A stretch of DNA of 21,145 nucleotides from Methanolobus sp. UBA32. GTDB taxonomy: Archaea; Halobacteriota; Methanosarcinia; Methanosarcinales; Methanosarcinaceae. Within the stretch, counting starts at the first letter, position 1. The number at the start of each line of letters is the position of its first letter. The notes beneath the pieces were generated by a model. It was not told where the DNA came from. It did not search any database and saw nothing but the letters and a program-made list of their open reading frames with translations. Both the position numbers and the translations under genes were made by a program. Below, piece after piece: positions 9,312 through 16,017 of the stretch. The stretch lies in contig DAZF01000023.1 of the NCBI GenBank assembly GCA_002507205.1, positions 1 through 21,145 on the forward strand. The letters run 5' to 3'.

Positions 9312-9548
9312 TTATGCAGAATATTCCTGCACCATGATCTTTGAAGCCATTCCCATACCAAGTGCATAGTCACACCCATTCAGGGACACGATGAGAGAAC
9401 CGTTTATGACTCTTTTTACTTTAAGCAGAGTGTTCTCTATAAAGCCCATTGATCTGAGACGGTTAAGCAGGGAGCTACCTGCATTAATAGAAATGATCTT
9501 GCTATCCTTACCTTCCGGCATCATTACAAGCGGTATGATCGGAGCCAT
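9312..9548 (-). CDS. feoA: FeoA-domain protein
   Basis: The 78-residue protein is a single SH3-like FeoA domain: IIPLVMMPEGKDSKIISI, then LLNRLRSMGFIENTLLKV and GCDYALGMGMASKIMV. FeoA is a small cytosolic partner of the FeoB ferrous iron transporter; no feoB is in the window. The frame is open to 9599, but AGAGGTGA at 9553-9560 lies just before ATG 9548, which also gives the normal FeoA N-terminus. Its promoter region carries an iron-box-like inverted repeat (9617-9642), so control by a DtxR-family regulator is likely. It converges with pyrK and diverges from the U32 gene. Confidence 0.88.
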   Translation of the reverse strand: MAPIIPLVMMPEGKDSKIISINAGSSLLNRLRSMGFIENTLLKVKRVINGSLIVSLNGCDYALGMGMASKIMVQEYSA

Positions 9549-9616
9549 TTTTTCACCTCTGTCGTTTTGTAGAAAGACGGTATTTGAATAAAATACCATG
9601 CATTTAACATACCCTC

Positions 9617-9642
9617 GTAATATTAGGCAACCCTAATATTAC
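9617..9642. promoter_or_regulatory. Perfect inverted repeat, DtxR/IdeR-like operator of feoA
   Basis: GTAATATTAGG at 9617-9627 and CCTAATATTAC at 9632-9642 are exact reverse complements separated by four bases (CAAC). The core TTAGG-N4-CCTAA resembles the binding sites of DtxR/IdeR metal-dependent repressors. It sits 69 bases before the feoA start. A TATA-like run lies at about 9671-9682 on the minus strand and a weaker one at about 9652-9660, so the repeat overlaps or closely follows the expected transcription start, as a repressor site would. Confidence 0.7.
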
Positions 9643-9741
9643 TTGATACTGCAATATAGTGTTTTATTCTATATATATGTTCCCAGCTCTGAACAAAAGT
9701 TGTGCTTTAAACAATTTTACTTGCCTGCCCAACACAAGAGA

Positions 9742-9748
9742 TTTAAAG
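9742..9748 (+). promoter_or_regulatory. TATA box for a leaderless U32-family gene
   Basis: TTTAAAG at 9742-9748 is centred about 26 nt before the ATG at 9771. No ribosome binding site precedes that ATG, so the transcript is probably leaderless. The same arrangement occurs before the symporter gene at 19309. Confidence 0.55.
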
Positions 9749-9770
9749 TTTAATCCGAATCCATACAACA

Positions 9771-10994
9771 ATGTCCCTTAGTAAAAACGAAATCAAAATA
9801 CCGGAACTTGCAATGGGCGTAAGAAACCTTGCAGCTCTGAAAGCCTGCAAAGAAAATGCAGATGCAGTCTATTTCTCGCTTGACAGGCTGAGCCTCCGGT
9901 CCAGGGCACAGGAGATCACAACGGAGAACCTTGCCGGTTTTGTTGAAGAGATACATAACAACAGAATGAAGGGATATCTGGCAGTCAATTCCGTGATATA
10001 CCCCGATAATCTCAAAGAACTGGATGAAGTACTTGAGTGTGCTGCTTCTGCAAATGTAGATGCTGTGATTGCATGGGATCCTGCAACAATTATGAAAGCT
10101 GCGGAAAAGGATCTGAAAATACACATCTCAACCCAGGCAAACGTATCGAACCAGATGACTGCAGAGTTCTACAGATCGCTGGGAGCAAGCAGGGTAGTAC
10201 TGGCAAGGGAACTTAGCCTTGAGCAGATCAAAGAGATCAAAGAAGATACTAAGGTAGAACTTGAAGTATTTGTACACGGAGCAGTTTGCCAGGGGATCTC
10301 CGGCAGGTGCTATCTTTCTGCATACCTGCTTGGGAAATCAGGAAACTGTGGCGAATGCAGTCAGCCATGCCGATGGGAATGGTCCCTGCATTCAGATAAC
10401 GGAGCAATTGTGGATATCGAGGGTAAGTACCTCATGAGTGCAAAGGATCTCTGTATGATAGAGCATATACCTGAACTTATTGAAGCAGGCGTAGATGCCT
10501 TTAAGGTTGAAGGAAGACTGCGGAACCCCGGATATACCGCCACAGTATCACAATGTTATCGTCAGGCGCTTGATCTTTTCAAGGATGGGAAATATGAAAG
10601 AAATAGCATTATTCCTCTGAAAGAGAGAATGGCACTTGAATATAACCGGGGCTTTTCAACAGGATTCTATTTTGGATATCCAGGACCTGACGGCCTTGCA
10701 TGTGATTCTGATATGAACGCTTCACCTGTTAAGAGAGAAGCTGTCGGAGTAGTCACAAATTACTATCCAAAGCAGTCAGCAGCAGCAATAAAACTACTGG
10801 AACAGGGATTGAATGCAGGAGATAGTATCACTATTGAGGGTAGCACCACCTATCTGGAACAGCAAGCATTATCCATTGTCCACGAAGGTAAAAAGGTCAA
10901 TTCAATTGAAAGAGGTAACGAAATTGGTCTTGAAGTAGAAGATGTTGTTCGCAAGAACGACCGTGTATTCAGGATTAACAGAACTCAACCATAA
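9771..10994 (+). CDS. Peptidase U32 family protein (RlhA/TrhP-like RNA hydroxylase)
   Basis: The 407-residue protein carries the U32 signature EVFVHGAVCQGISGRCYLS followed by CGECSQPCRW. The conserved cysteines C173, C180, C196 and C200 are the likely Fe-S ligands. Although named collagenase-like peptidases, characterised bacterial members such as E. coli RlhA (23S rRNA C2501) and TrhP (tRNA U34) hydroxylate RNA using prephenate-dependent chemistry. This is a plausible role here, but the target cannot be read from sequence. An N-terminal TIM-barrel-like domain runs to about residue 310, and a smaller C-terminal beta domain follows (about 325-405). It diverges from feoA. A T6 tract at 11045-11050 downstream may end its transcript. 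Confidence 0.78.
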   Translation: MSLSKNEIKIPELAMGVRNLAALKACKENADAVYFSLDRLSLRSRAQEITTENLAGFVEEIHNNRMKGYLAVNSVIYPDNLKELDEVLECAASANVDAVIAWDPATIMKAAEKDLKIHISTQANVSNQMTAEFYRSLGASRVVLARELSLEQIKEIKEDTKVELEVFVHGAVCQGISGRCYLSAYLLGKSGNCGECSQPCRWEWSLHSDNGAIVDIEGKYLMSAKDLCMIEHIPELIEAGVDAFKVEGRLRNPGYTATVSQCYRQALDLFKDGKYERNSIIPLKERMALEYNRGFSTGFYFGYPGPDGLACDSDMNASPVKREAVGVVTNYYPKQSAAAIKLLEQGLNAGDSITIEGSTTYLEQQALSIVHEGKKVNSIERGNEIGLEVEDVVRKNDRVFRINRTQP

Positions 10995-11143
10995 TAGAAA
11001 TTACTGTATAAGATAAAGACGTATTACGTGATTTCAACACTATCTTTTTTGAATGTACCCCCATATATTTACTGATAATGTAACCAACTATGTATTTTAT
11101 GATAAGATATATAGTTCTGATGGATAAGGTTCTTATTAAATAG
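10995..11143 (+). other. Intergenic region: U-tract terminator and promoter
   Basis: After the U32 stop there is a weak ACGT-ATT-ACGT hairpin at 11019-11029 and T6 at 11045-11050, which may terminate the upstream transcript. GATATATAG at 11106-11114 is a good TATA box and predicts transcription starting near 11136, just before the structured element. Confidence 0.5.
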
Positions 11144-11200
11144 GAAATATAGAGATGGCCGGGTGGAAAAGTCCACCCTGAAAGCAAATCTCCGTATTTC
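11144..11200 (+). ncRNA. Structured leader RNA element, unrecognised class
   Basis: Two nested helices are visible. The outer helix pairs 11144-11156 with 11188-11200: 12 of 13 positions pair, one as G-U, with one A-C mismatch. The inner hairpin pairs GGGTGGA (11161-11167) with TCCACCC (11172-11178) around an AAAG loop. They are joined by an asymmetric internal loop, GGCC on the left (11157-11160) and nine bases, TGAAAGCAA, on the right (11179-11187). A TATA box at 11106-11114 puts the transcript start a few bases before the outer helix, and the next start codon is at 11232. It could be a riboswitch-like leader or a free small RNA. I do not recognise the family. Confidence 0.55.
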
Positions 11201-11231
11201 GAAGAACAATGTCTGAGGATATGATGAAATC

Positions 11232-11549
11232 ATGAATTATAACGGCTATACAAAGAAAGAGCTTATCAGTAAAGCTAAAAATTCAGTAATAAACCATAAT
11301 GATGCTGAAGCAACAAATGCCGCAATGGAAACTATCAGGGCAGGCATAGATCCTATCGATATAATCGAAGAAGGTTTTATAGAAGGTATGAAAACTGTAG
11401 GAGACAGGTTCGAAGAAGGAAAACTGTCACTTGTTGAGATACTCATCGCATCAAGAACCATGAACAAGGGTATTTCAATACTCAAGCCAGCGGTTATCAG
11501 CGCACACGAGAACACCTGTTTTTTCGGAACTCTTATGTTGACATTATAA
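11232..11549 (+). pseudogene. Truncated methyltransferase corrinoid protein (cap domain only)
   Basis: The 105-residue product matches the N-terminal helical cap domain of MtbC/MttC/MtmC-type corrinoid proteins: a KELISKAKNSVINHND-like start, then AGIDPIDIIEEGF, GMKTVGDRFEEGKLSLVEILIASRTMN and ILKPAV. Full proteins have about 215 residues and continue into a cobalamin-binding Rossmann domain with a DxHxxG motif. Here the frame stops at FFGTLMLTL, the first strand of that domain. None of the three forward frames downstream resumes it, so this is a 3' deletion rather than a simple frameshift. It is probably a remnant, although a stand-alone cap-domain protein cannot be excluded. The start is moderately supported by GAGG at 11215-11218. 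Confidence 0.7.
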
Positions 11550-11685
11550 TGTGAGACAAGTATGCACATGCATACACTCATCCTTTCTGTTTTACTTTGA
11601 AATACATATTATTTGGCAGCAATGAATATATCCGTATACAAATATAATAGTAACTTCTTATATTACTATATAATGGAGAAATAAT
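11550..11685 (+). other. Intergenic region with small inverted repeat and promoter
   Basis: GTATGC (11560-11565) and GCATAC (11570-11575) form a 6-bp hairpin followed by T-rich sequence, a possible weak terminator. AATATAATA at 11641-11649 is a likely TATA box for the cytosine deaminase gene, predicting a short leader that carries TGGAGA (11674-11679). Confidence 0.45.
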
Positions 11686-12117
11686 ATGGACATATTTATG
11701 CAAGCTGCCATTGATGAAGCGAAAAAAGGATTGGAAGAGGGCGGAATCCCTATAGGGTCAGTCCTTGTAAAAAACGGAGAAATTATCAGCAGAGGACACA
11801 ACAGAAGAGTGCAACATGATGACCCGATGGCGCATGCTGAGATAGATTGTATCCGTAATGCAGGAAGAATAGGGAAATACAATGACACGGTTATTTATTC
11901 AACACTAATGCCATGCTACCTTTGTGCAGGAGCTATAGTACAGTTTGGGATCAAGAAGGTCATTGCAGGTGAATCAACCACGTTTGAAGGAGCTGCTGAT
12001 TTCATGAGAGAGCATGGGGTTGAAGTAATTGATCTTAATATTGAGGAATGCAAGGAAATTATGAAGGAATTCATCAGTGAAAAACCTGACATTTGGTATG
12101 AGGATATTGGCAAATAA
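11686..12117 (+). CDS. Cytosine deaminase, yeast Fcy1-like
   Basis: This 143-residue zinc hydrolase belongs to the cytidine deaminase superfamily. The zinc and catalytic residues are H50 and E52 (AHAEIDC) and C77 and C80 (MPCYLC). The C-terminus, KEIMKEFISEKPDIWYEDIG, closely resembles that of yeast cytosine deaminase. Cytosine to uracil plus ammonia is therefore the best guess, although guanine or other nucleobase deamination is possible. TGGAGA at 11674-11679, 6 nt before the ATG, supports the start. The gene ends 4 bases from the convergent kinase gene and its 3' end forms part of a terminator hairpin. Confidence 0.82.
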   Translation: MDIFMQAAIDEAKKGLEEGGIPIGSVLVKNGEIISRGHNRRVQHDDPMAHAEIDCIRNAGRIGKYNDTVIYSTLMPCYLCAGAIVQFGIKKVIAGESTTFEGAADFMREHGVEVIDLNIEECKEIMKEFISEKPDIWYEDIGK

Positions 12118-12134
12118 GCCCTTATGCCTTTTTT
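12109..12134 (+). terminator. Terminator hairpin made from two convergent stop codons
   Basis: GGCA (12109-12112) pairs with TGCC (12125-12128), and inside it TAA (12115-12117), the deaminase stop, pairs with TTA (12122-12124), the stop of the opposing kinase gene. The bulge is AA and the loop GCCC. T6 at 12129-12134 follows, so it suits + strand transcripts only. The T-run lies inside the kinase coding sequence. Confidence 0.6.
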
Positions 12135-13963
12135 ACTGTTGCCCAGAATACACTACCTTTTCCTGCAGGATTGTCATTAATACCTATTTTGCCACCATGT
12201 AATTCAATTATCCTTTGAGCGATTGCAAGACCAAGCCCGGAACCTTTTACAGCTTTTTTTTTCTCACCGAGACGCTTGAAACGATTGAACACCAATTGCT
12301 TATCCTTATCAGGAATACCTTCACCTGAATCGGTCACCATAACCATCCATTCATCATCGCGGTCCTGTACTTCAACAACCACAACACTGTCAGAAGGACC
12401 ATATTTCAGGGCATTGGAAATGAAATTGATAAATACCCCATCAATGAGCTGATTCACTCTGGCCGGATGTGATTTCCTCACCTTCATATCAAGAGATATG
12501 TTCTTTTCCATTAGTTGGGGTTCAAAGTCCTGGACAACATTACGAATTATAGCTGCAAGATCCATAGATTTGAATTCCAGTTCATCGGTATCCTCAAGCC
12601 TTGCAAATTTTGCAGCCGACTCGATCATATCTATAAGGCGAGACACATTATTACCTATCAACTGGAGTTTATATTTTTTATTTGCATCAACTTCTTCCTG
12701 TAAAAGCATATCATTGAAACCTTTGACAACACCTGCAGGATTTAATAGATCATGGCGGAGTATATCGGTAAACAGGTCTTTTAGTTCATTTGAGCTTTTG
12801 AGTTGGGATGCATATTGATTCAACCTGGATTCGACTTCCTTGCGCTCGGATATATCCCTGACAACAGATATCATGCCCTTATCAAAAGCAGTAAGGGATA
12901 CTTCATGGAAGAATGTACCTCCATCTTTTTTCCTTCCAAGCAATTCACCTTTCCATTTACCCTTCAGGTTAAACTTGGATAGGACATCATTGGCGACCCG
13001 TTCGATCTCATGATCATCATAGAGAAAATCCCATTTTTGCCCAATTACCTCATTTGTATTATCATATCCAAAGATACGGGCATGTGCATCATTTACATAG
13101 GTAAAGACACCTTTTTCATCCATAATAGCCATTCCATCTATGGAAGCCTCCATGGCACTGGTCTGTTCCCGGAGTTTTTCTGCTGCTCTTTTTTCTGTAG
13201 TTATATCCAGACCGGAACAGAGAACTCCTGTTACATGACCATTCTCATCCGTCAGGGATTTTGAGTACCAGGAAACCATACGTTGTTCGTTTTGTTTTGT
13301 GACTACAGGACACTCGTAATAATTTATATTACATTCAACTTCATCCAATGAAATGGAAAAATGTTTTTCCATTTCAGACCTTGATGCCCCCGGAATAAAA
13401 TTACGAAGCAGATTCTGCCCTAAAACCTCTTCCTCATCATCATAACCCAGAATCTCAAGACCCCTTTTGTTTATGAGAGAGATATCCCATTCCGTGTCAA
13501 GAACCAGCATCATTACTGCCGCCACATCAAGATAGTTTTGTGCCTGATCACGTTCCCTGATAAGAGTATCATGAAGGTATTTTATACGGAGCAAAGACTT
13601 CATTCTCATTTTAAGTTCAAGCCTGTCAACTGGCTTCGTGAGAAAATCATCTGCCTTTGCATCCATACCCCTTAACCGATCCTCCCTCCCGGATAAAGCG
13701 GTTACCAGAACAACCGGTATGAACCTGGTCTTTTGCGAACTTTTTATCTGCTCGCAAACCTGATAACCATTAATATCAGGCATCATTACATCGAGAAGTA
13801 CAAGATCAGGATTCTCCCTGAAAACAATATCCAAAGCCTCACTTCCATTATACGCAGGCAGTACTTCATAATCCAATTGCAGGTAAGCTTGGAGCAGTTC
13901 AACGTTCATTGGCTCATCATCTACAACAAGGATCCGGGGCTTATCAGATAGTGTCATAATCAT
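12122..13963 (-). CDS. Hybrid sensor protein: receiver-PAS-PAS-histidine kinase
   Basis: The 613-residue cytosolic protein starts with a receiver domain (about 10-130): acidic pair D15/D16, phospho-acceptor D57 in LLDVMMPD, and the switch Lys in FLTKPVD. Two PAS domains follow (about 145-265 and 265-385), then a kinase with an H-box ILRHDLLNP (His404), N-box NFISNALKYG, and ATP-lid motifs DSGEGIPD and GSGLGLAIA. No membrane segments are seen, so it senses an internal signal or is fed by another kinase through the receiver. The HDLLNP H-box is typical of methanogen kinases. Start codons at 13963 and 13957 are both possible and neither has a clear ribosome binding site. It has its own promoter with a TATA-centred palindrome upstream. 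No output partner is encoded beside it. Confidence 0.85.
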   Translation of the reverse strand: MIMTLSDKPRILVVDDEPMNVELLQAYLQLDYEVLPAYNGSEALDIVFRENPDLVLLDVMMPDINGYQVCEQIKSSQKTRFIPVVLVTALSGREDRLRGMDAKADDFLTKPVDRLELKMRMKSLLRIKYLHDTLIRERDQAQNYLDVAAVMMLVLDTEWDISLINKRGLEILGYDDEEEVLGQNLLRNFIPGASRSEMEKHFSISLDEVECNINYYECPVVTKQNEQRMVSWYSKSLTDENGHVTGVLCSGLDITTEKRAAEKLREQTSAMEASIDGMAIMDEKGVFTYVNDAHARIFGYDNTNEVIGQKWDFLYDDHEIERVANDVLSKFNLKGKWKGELLGRKKDGGTFFHEVSLTAFDKGMISVVRDISERKEVESRLNQYASQLKSSNELKDLFTDILRHDLLNPAGVVKGFNDMLLQEEVDANKKYKLQLIGNNVSRLIDMIESAAKFARLEDTDELEFKSMDLAAIIRNVVQDFEPQLMEKNISLDMKVRKSHPARVNQLIDGVFINFISNALKYGPSDSVVVVEVQDRDDEWMVMVTDSGEGIPDKDKQLVFNRFKRLGEKKKAVKGSGLGLAIAQRIIELHGGKIGINDNPAGKGSVFWATVKKA

Positions 13964-14245
13964 TTTTTAAGGCATTCTGCCAATTGATCTTATTTCAACC
14001 CGACTGCGGAACAACATTCGAGAGTTCATTTATCAGGATATCGTTCGTTTTTACTTTATAGATAGCTTGAAGGTACCTTATATATAAGCAACCTTTTTCT
14101 GACTTTAAAAGATATTATATTGTACTTAAGGATTCCCAGATTATATACGCAGATTTTTTAATCATGGATAATATAAAATCAAAAAGCTGTACATATCAAA
14201 GAAAAGATTAATGAAAAATGAAAAGGAAAAAAGAATTTAATGGAG
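13964..14245 (-). other. Intergenic region: kinase promoter and nitroreductase terminator
   Basis: No gene is seen. On the minus strand the first part after the nitroreductase stop gives U-rich RNA (an A6 on the + strand at 14227-14232, with further A-runs nearby), a likely terminator. The middle is strongly A/T rich. Two minus-strand TATA candidates for the kinase gene lie at 14078-14088 and about 14053-14060, giving leaders of roughly 70-90 nt. Confidence 0.5.
14070..14095. promoter_or_regulatory. TATA-centred near-palindrome, candidate operator
   Basis: AAGGT (14070-14074) and ACCTT (14091-14095) flank the self-complementary core CTTATATATAAG (14077-14088), with two non-matching bases on each side. 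In all, 22 of 26 positions are symmetric. The core is a strong TATA box about 115 bases before the kinase start. A protein bound to the outer arms would cover the TATA box. Confidence 0.5.
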
Positions 14246-15067
14246 TTATTTCCATGTCGTTCTTGCAGATTCCCTTCCAGGAATATTATGTATCTTGTAT
14301 TCAGGATAACCAAACATCATGGCATGCTGCATAATATGACCTTCAGGCAGTCCAAGTTCATCTACCAGAGGCTGGTAGGAGGTTGCTGCAACTTTCAGGA
14401 ATCCTGCCCAGCATGCACCAATACCAAATGCAGGAGCAGCAAGTTCAAACCATGAAAGGGCAATAATACAATCTGTGTATGACATACCATCATCCAGAGA
14501 ATGTGCTATTGCAAGATGTGGAGCCCCACGGCATATAGGATCCGCACCCATTTCATAAGCGGATATCATGGATAACATAACTGGTTTCATTGGATGTTCC
14601 TGCTCGGACTCGGAGAACTCACGCATCCAGTCAATGACCAGAGATGCTATCTTGCGTACTTCAACAGGGTCATGGATCACCAGCCAGTGCACTGGTTGTT
14701 TATTGATTCCTGATGGAGCATAACGAACGATACCCAGTATGTTTTCAATTGTTTTTTTATCAACAAGTTCATCCTTATAATTGCGTATTGAACGACGCAT
14801 ACGCATGTAAGAACCCAGCTTGTCGGGATCGATATCCTGAATGATGGGGGCTGATACCAGAGAATGTGTTGTACAGAATATTGGAGATATTGCTCCCGTT
14901 GGGCAGAAAGATTCACATGCTCCACATTTCATACAACTGTCATCCATAGCATCTGGCATGAAAGGCATGCCGTCTTCGCCTTCAGGAAGAATCAAACCAA
15001 CCGGACATACTTTTGTGCATATTCCACAACGAGTACACAATTGAGGGTTAAAGGATATTGTTGCCAT
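14246..15067 (-). CDS. Ferredoxin-nitroreductase fusion flavoprotein
   Basis: The 273-residue protein has an N-terminal 2x[4Fe-4S] ferredoxin domain, with clusters C11, C14, C17, C21 and C45, C48, C51, C55. An FMN nitroreductase domain follows (about 85-273), beginning RRSIRNYKDE with the FMN-contact segment APSGINKQPVHW. Electrons would pass from reduced ferredoxin or another low-potential donor through the clusters to FMN. The substrate is unknown. The frame is open to 15112, but ATG 15067 gives the normal ferredoxin N-terminus and lies about 25 nt from a minus-strand TATA box at 15089-15097, so the message is probably leaderless. It is transcribed divergently from the GTPase gene. Confidence 0.85.
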   Translation of the reverse strand: MATISFNPQLCTRCGICTKVCPVGLILPEGEDGMPFMPDAMDDSCMKCGACESFCPTGAISPIFCTTHSLVSAPIIQDIDPDKLGSYMRMRRSIRNYKDELVDKKTIENILGIVRYAPSGINKQPVHWLVIHDPVEVRKIASLVIDWMREFSESEQEHPMKPVMLSMISAYEMGADPICRGAPHLAIAHSLDDGMSYTDCIIALSWFELAAPAFGIGACWAGFLKVAATSYQPLVDELGLPEGHIMQHAMMFGYPEYKIHNIPGRESARTTWK

Positions 15068-15088
15068 TTTATCAAACACATTCCATTT

Positions 15089-15097
15089 ATTATAAAT
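15089..15097 (-). promoter_or_regulatory. TATA box of the ferredoxin-nitroreductase gene
   Basis: The + strand reads TTATAAATT, nearly self-complementary. Its centre is about 25 nt before the minus-strand ATG at 15067, fitting a leaderless transcript. It could also serve the divergent GTPase gene with a leader of about 50 nt. Confidence 0.5.
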
Positions 15098-15170
15098 TAA
15101 AACTATAACCATTCATAAACCCATCGTTGTAATTCCAGAGCATCAAAGAAAATATATCCTTTTAGCGGGT

Positions 15171-15992
15171 ATGGAGATACAATATAGATTTGATATTGCT
15201 TTTTTAATTGAGAAAAAAATCATGGCAAGCCAGAAGATGTTAGTAAGAGACGTCATAAAGAAAGCTGATGTCCTACTGGAAGTAGTAGATGCTCGTTTTC
15301 CCGAAGATACCAGGAACAGCGAAGCTGAGAGAGATATAACGTATGCTAAAAAGCCTTTCATTATAGTACTCAATAAATGCGACCTTGTACCAAAAGAGAA
15401 ACTTGAAAAGGCGAAGACCCGCATGGCAAAAATAGCACCTGCGGTTTTTGTTTCATCAAAAGAGAAGTTTGGGACAACAATGTTGAGACATAAGATACTT
15501 GAAGTTGCAAACATACAGGGCAGGGATATAATCGTGGGTTGTATCGGTTATCCCAATACGGGCAAATCCTCCGTGATCAATGGCGTGACCGGAAAAAATA
15601 AAGCTTCCACCTCCGCGATATCAGGGCACACAAAAGGGATACAAATTGTGAATGCAGGTTCACGTATCGTTTTTCTTGACACGCCAGGCGTTATCCCCTT
15701 TGATGAACATGACGAATATATGCAGGGGCTTTTGAGCATCAAAGATGCAACACACCTGAAAGACCAGATTGGCGTTGCTCTGAAGATCATTGAAAAGCTG
15801 GTTGTGGAAAGTAAAGAAACTCTTGAATCATGTTACAATGTAACTACAGGAGACAAAAATTCCTATGAGATACTTGAGATGATAGGAATGCAAAGTAATT
15901 TCCTTAAGAAAAAAGGCGAAGTAGACGAAACAAGAGCCGCTATAAAAATAATAAACGACTGGCAAAAAGGATCACTTATGACATATAACTGA
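15171..15992 (+). CDS. Circularly permuted GTPase (YlqF/MMR1-HSR1 type)
   Basis: The GTPase motifs are in permuted order: G4 NKCD (68-71) comes before G1 GYPNTGKSS (126-134), and G3 DTPG follows. This order defines the YlqF/RbgA-YawG group, whose characterised members help assemble the large ribosomal subunit, so a ribosome-assembly role is likely but unproven. The length of 273 residues is usual. Two starts are possible: 15171, kept here because the extra N-terminal residues look coded, and 15222 (MASQKML). A TATA-like AATATAT at 15151-15157 would favour the second. Neither has a clear ribosome binding site. htpX follows after 25 bases, so the two are probably co-transcribed. Confidence 0.82.
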   Translation: MEIQYRFDIAFLIEKKIMASQKMLVRDVIKKADVLLEVVDARFPEDTRNSEAERDITYAKKPFIIVLNKCDLVPKEKLEKAKTRMAKIAPAVFVSSKEKFGTTMLRHKILEVANIQGRDIIVGCIGYPNTGKSSVINGVTGKNKASTSAISGHTKGIQIVNAGSRIVFLDTPGVIPFDEHDEYMQGLLSIKDATHLKDQIGVALKIIEKLVVESKETLESCYNVTTGDKNSYEILEMIGMQSNFLKKKGEVDETRAAIKIINDWQKGSLMTYN

Positions 15993-16017
15993 GATATTAT
16001 TAAGAAGAGGTATTCAA

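Noticed and set aside
11144..11200. Leader element as a c-di-GMP (GEMM) or cobalamin riboswitch
   Set aside because: A short GCAAA-CTCCG resemblance to GEMM and the corrinoid context were considered, but the other conserved blocks of both classes are missing.
11211..11227. CTGA followed by ATGATGA, resembling D' and C' boxes of a C/D guide RNA
   Set aside because: No matching outer C and D boxes at proper distance were found, and the ATGATGA lies just before the start codon of the corrinoid gene. It is likely coincidence.
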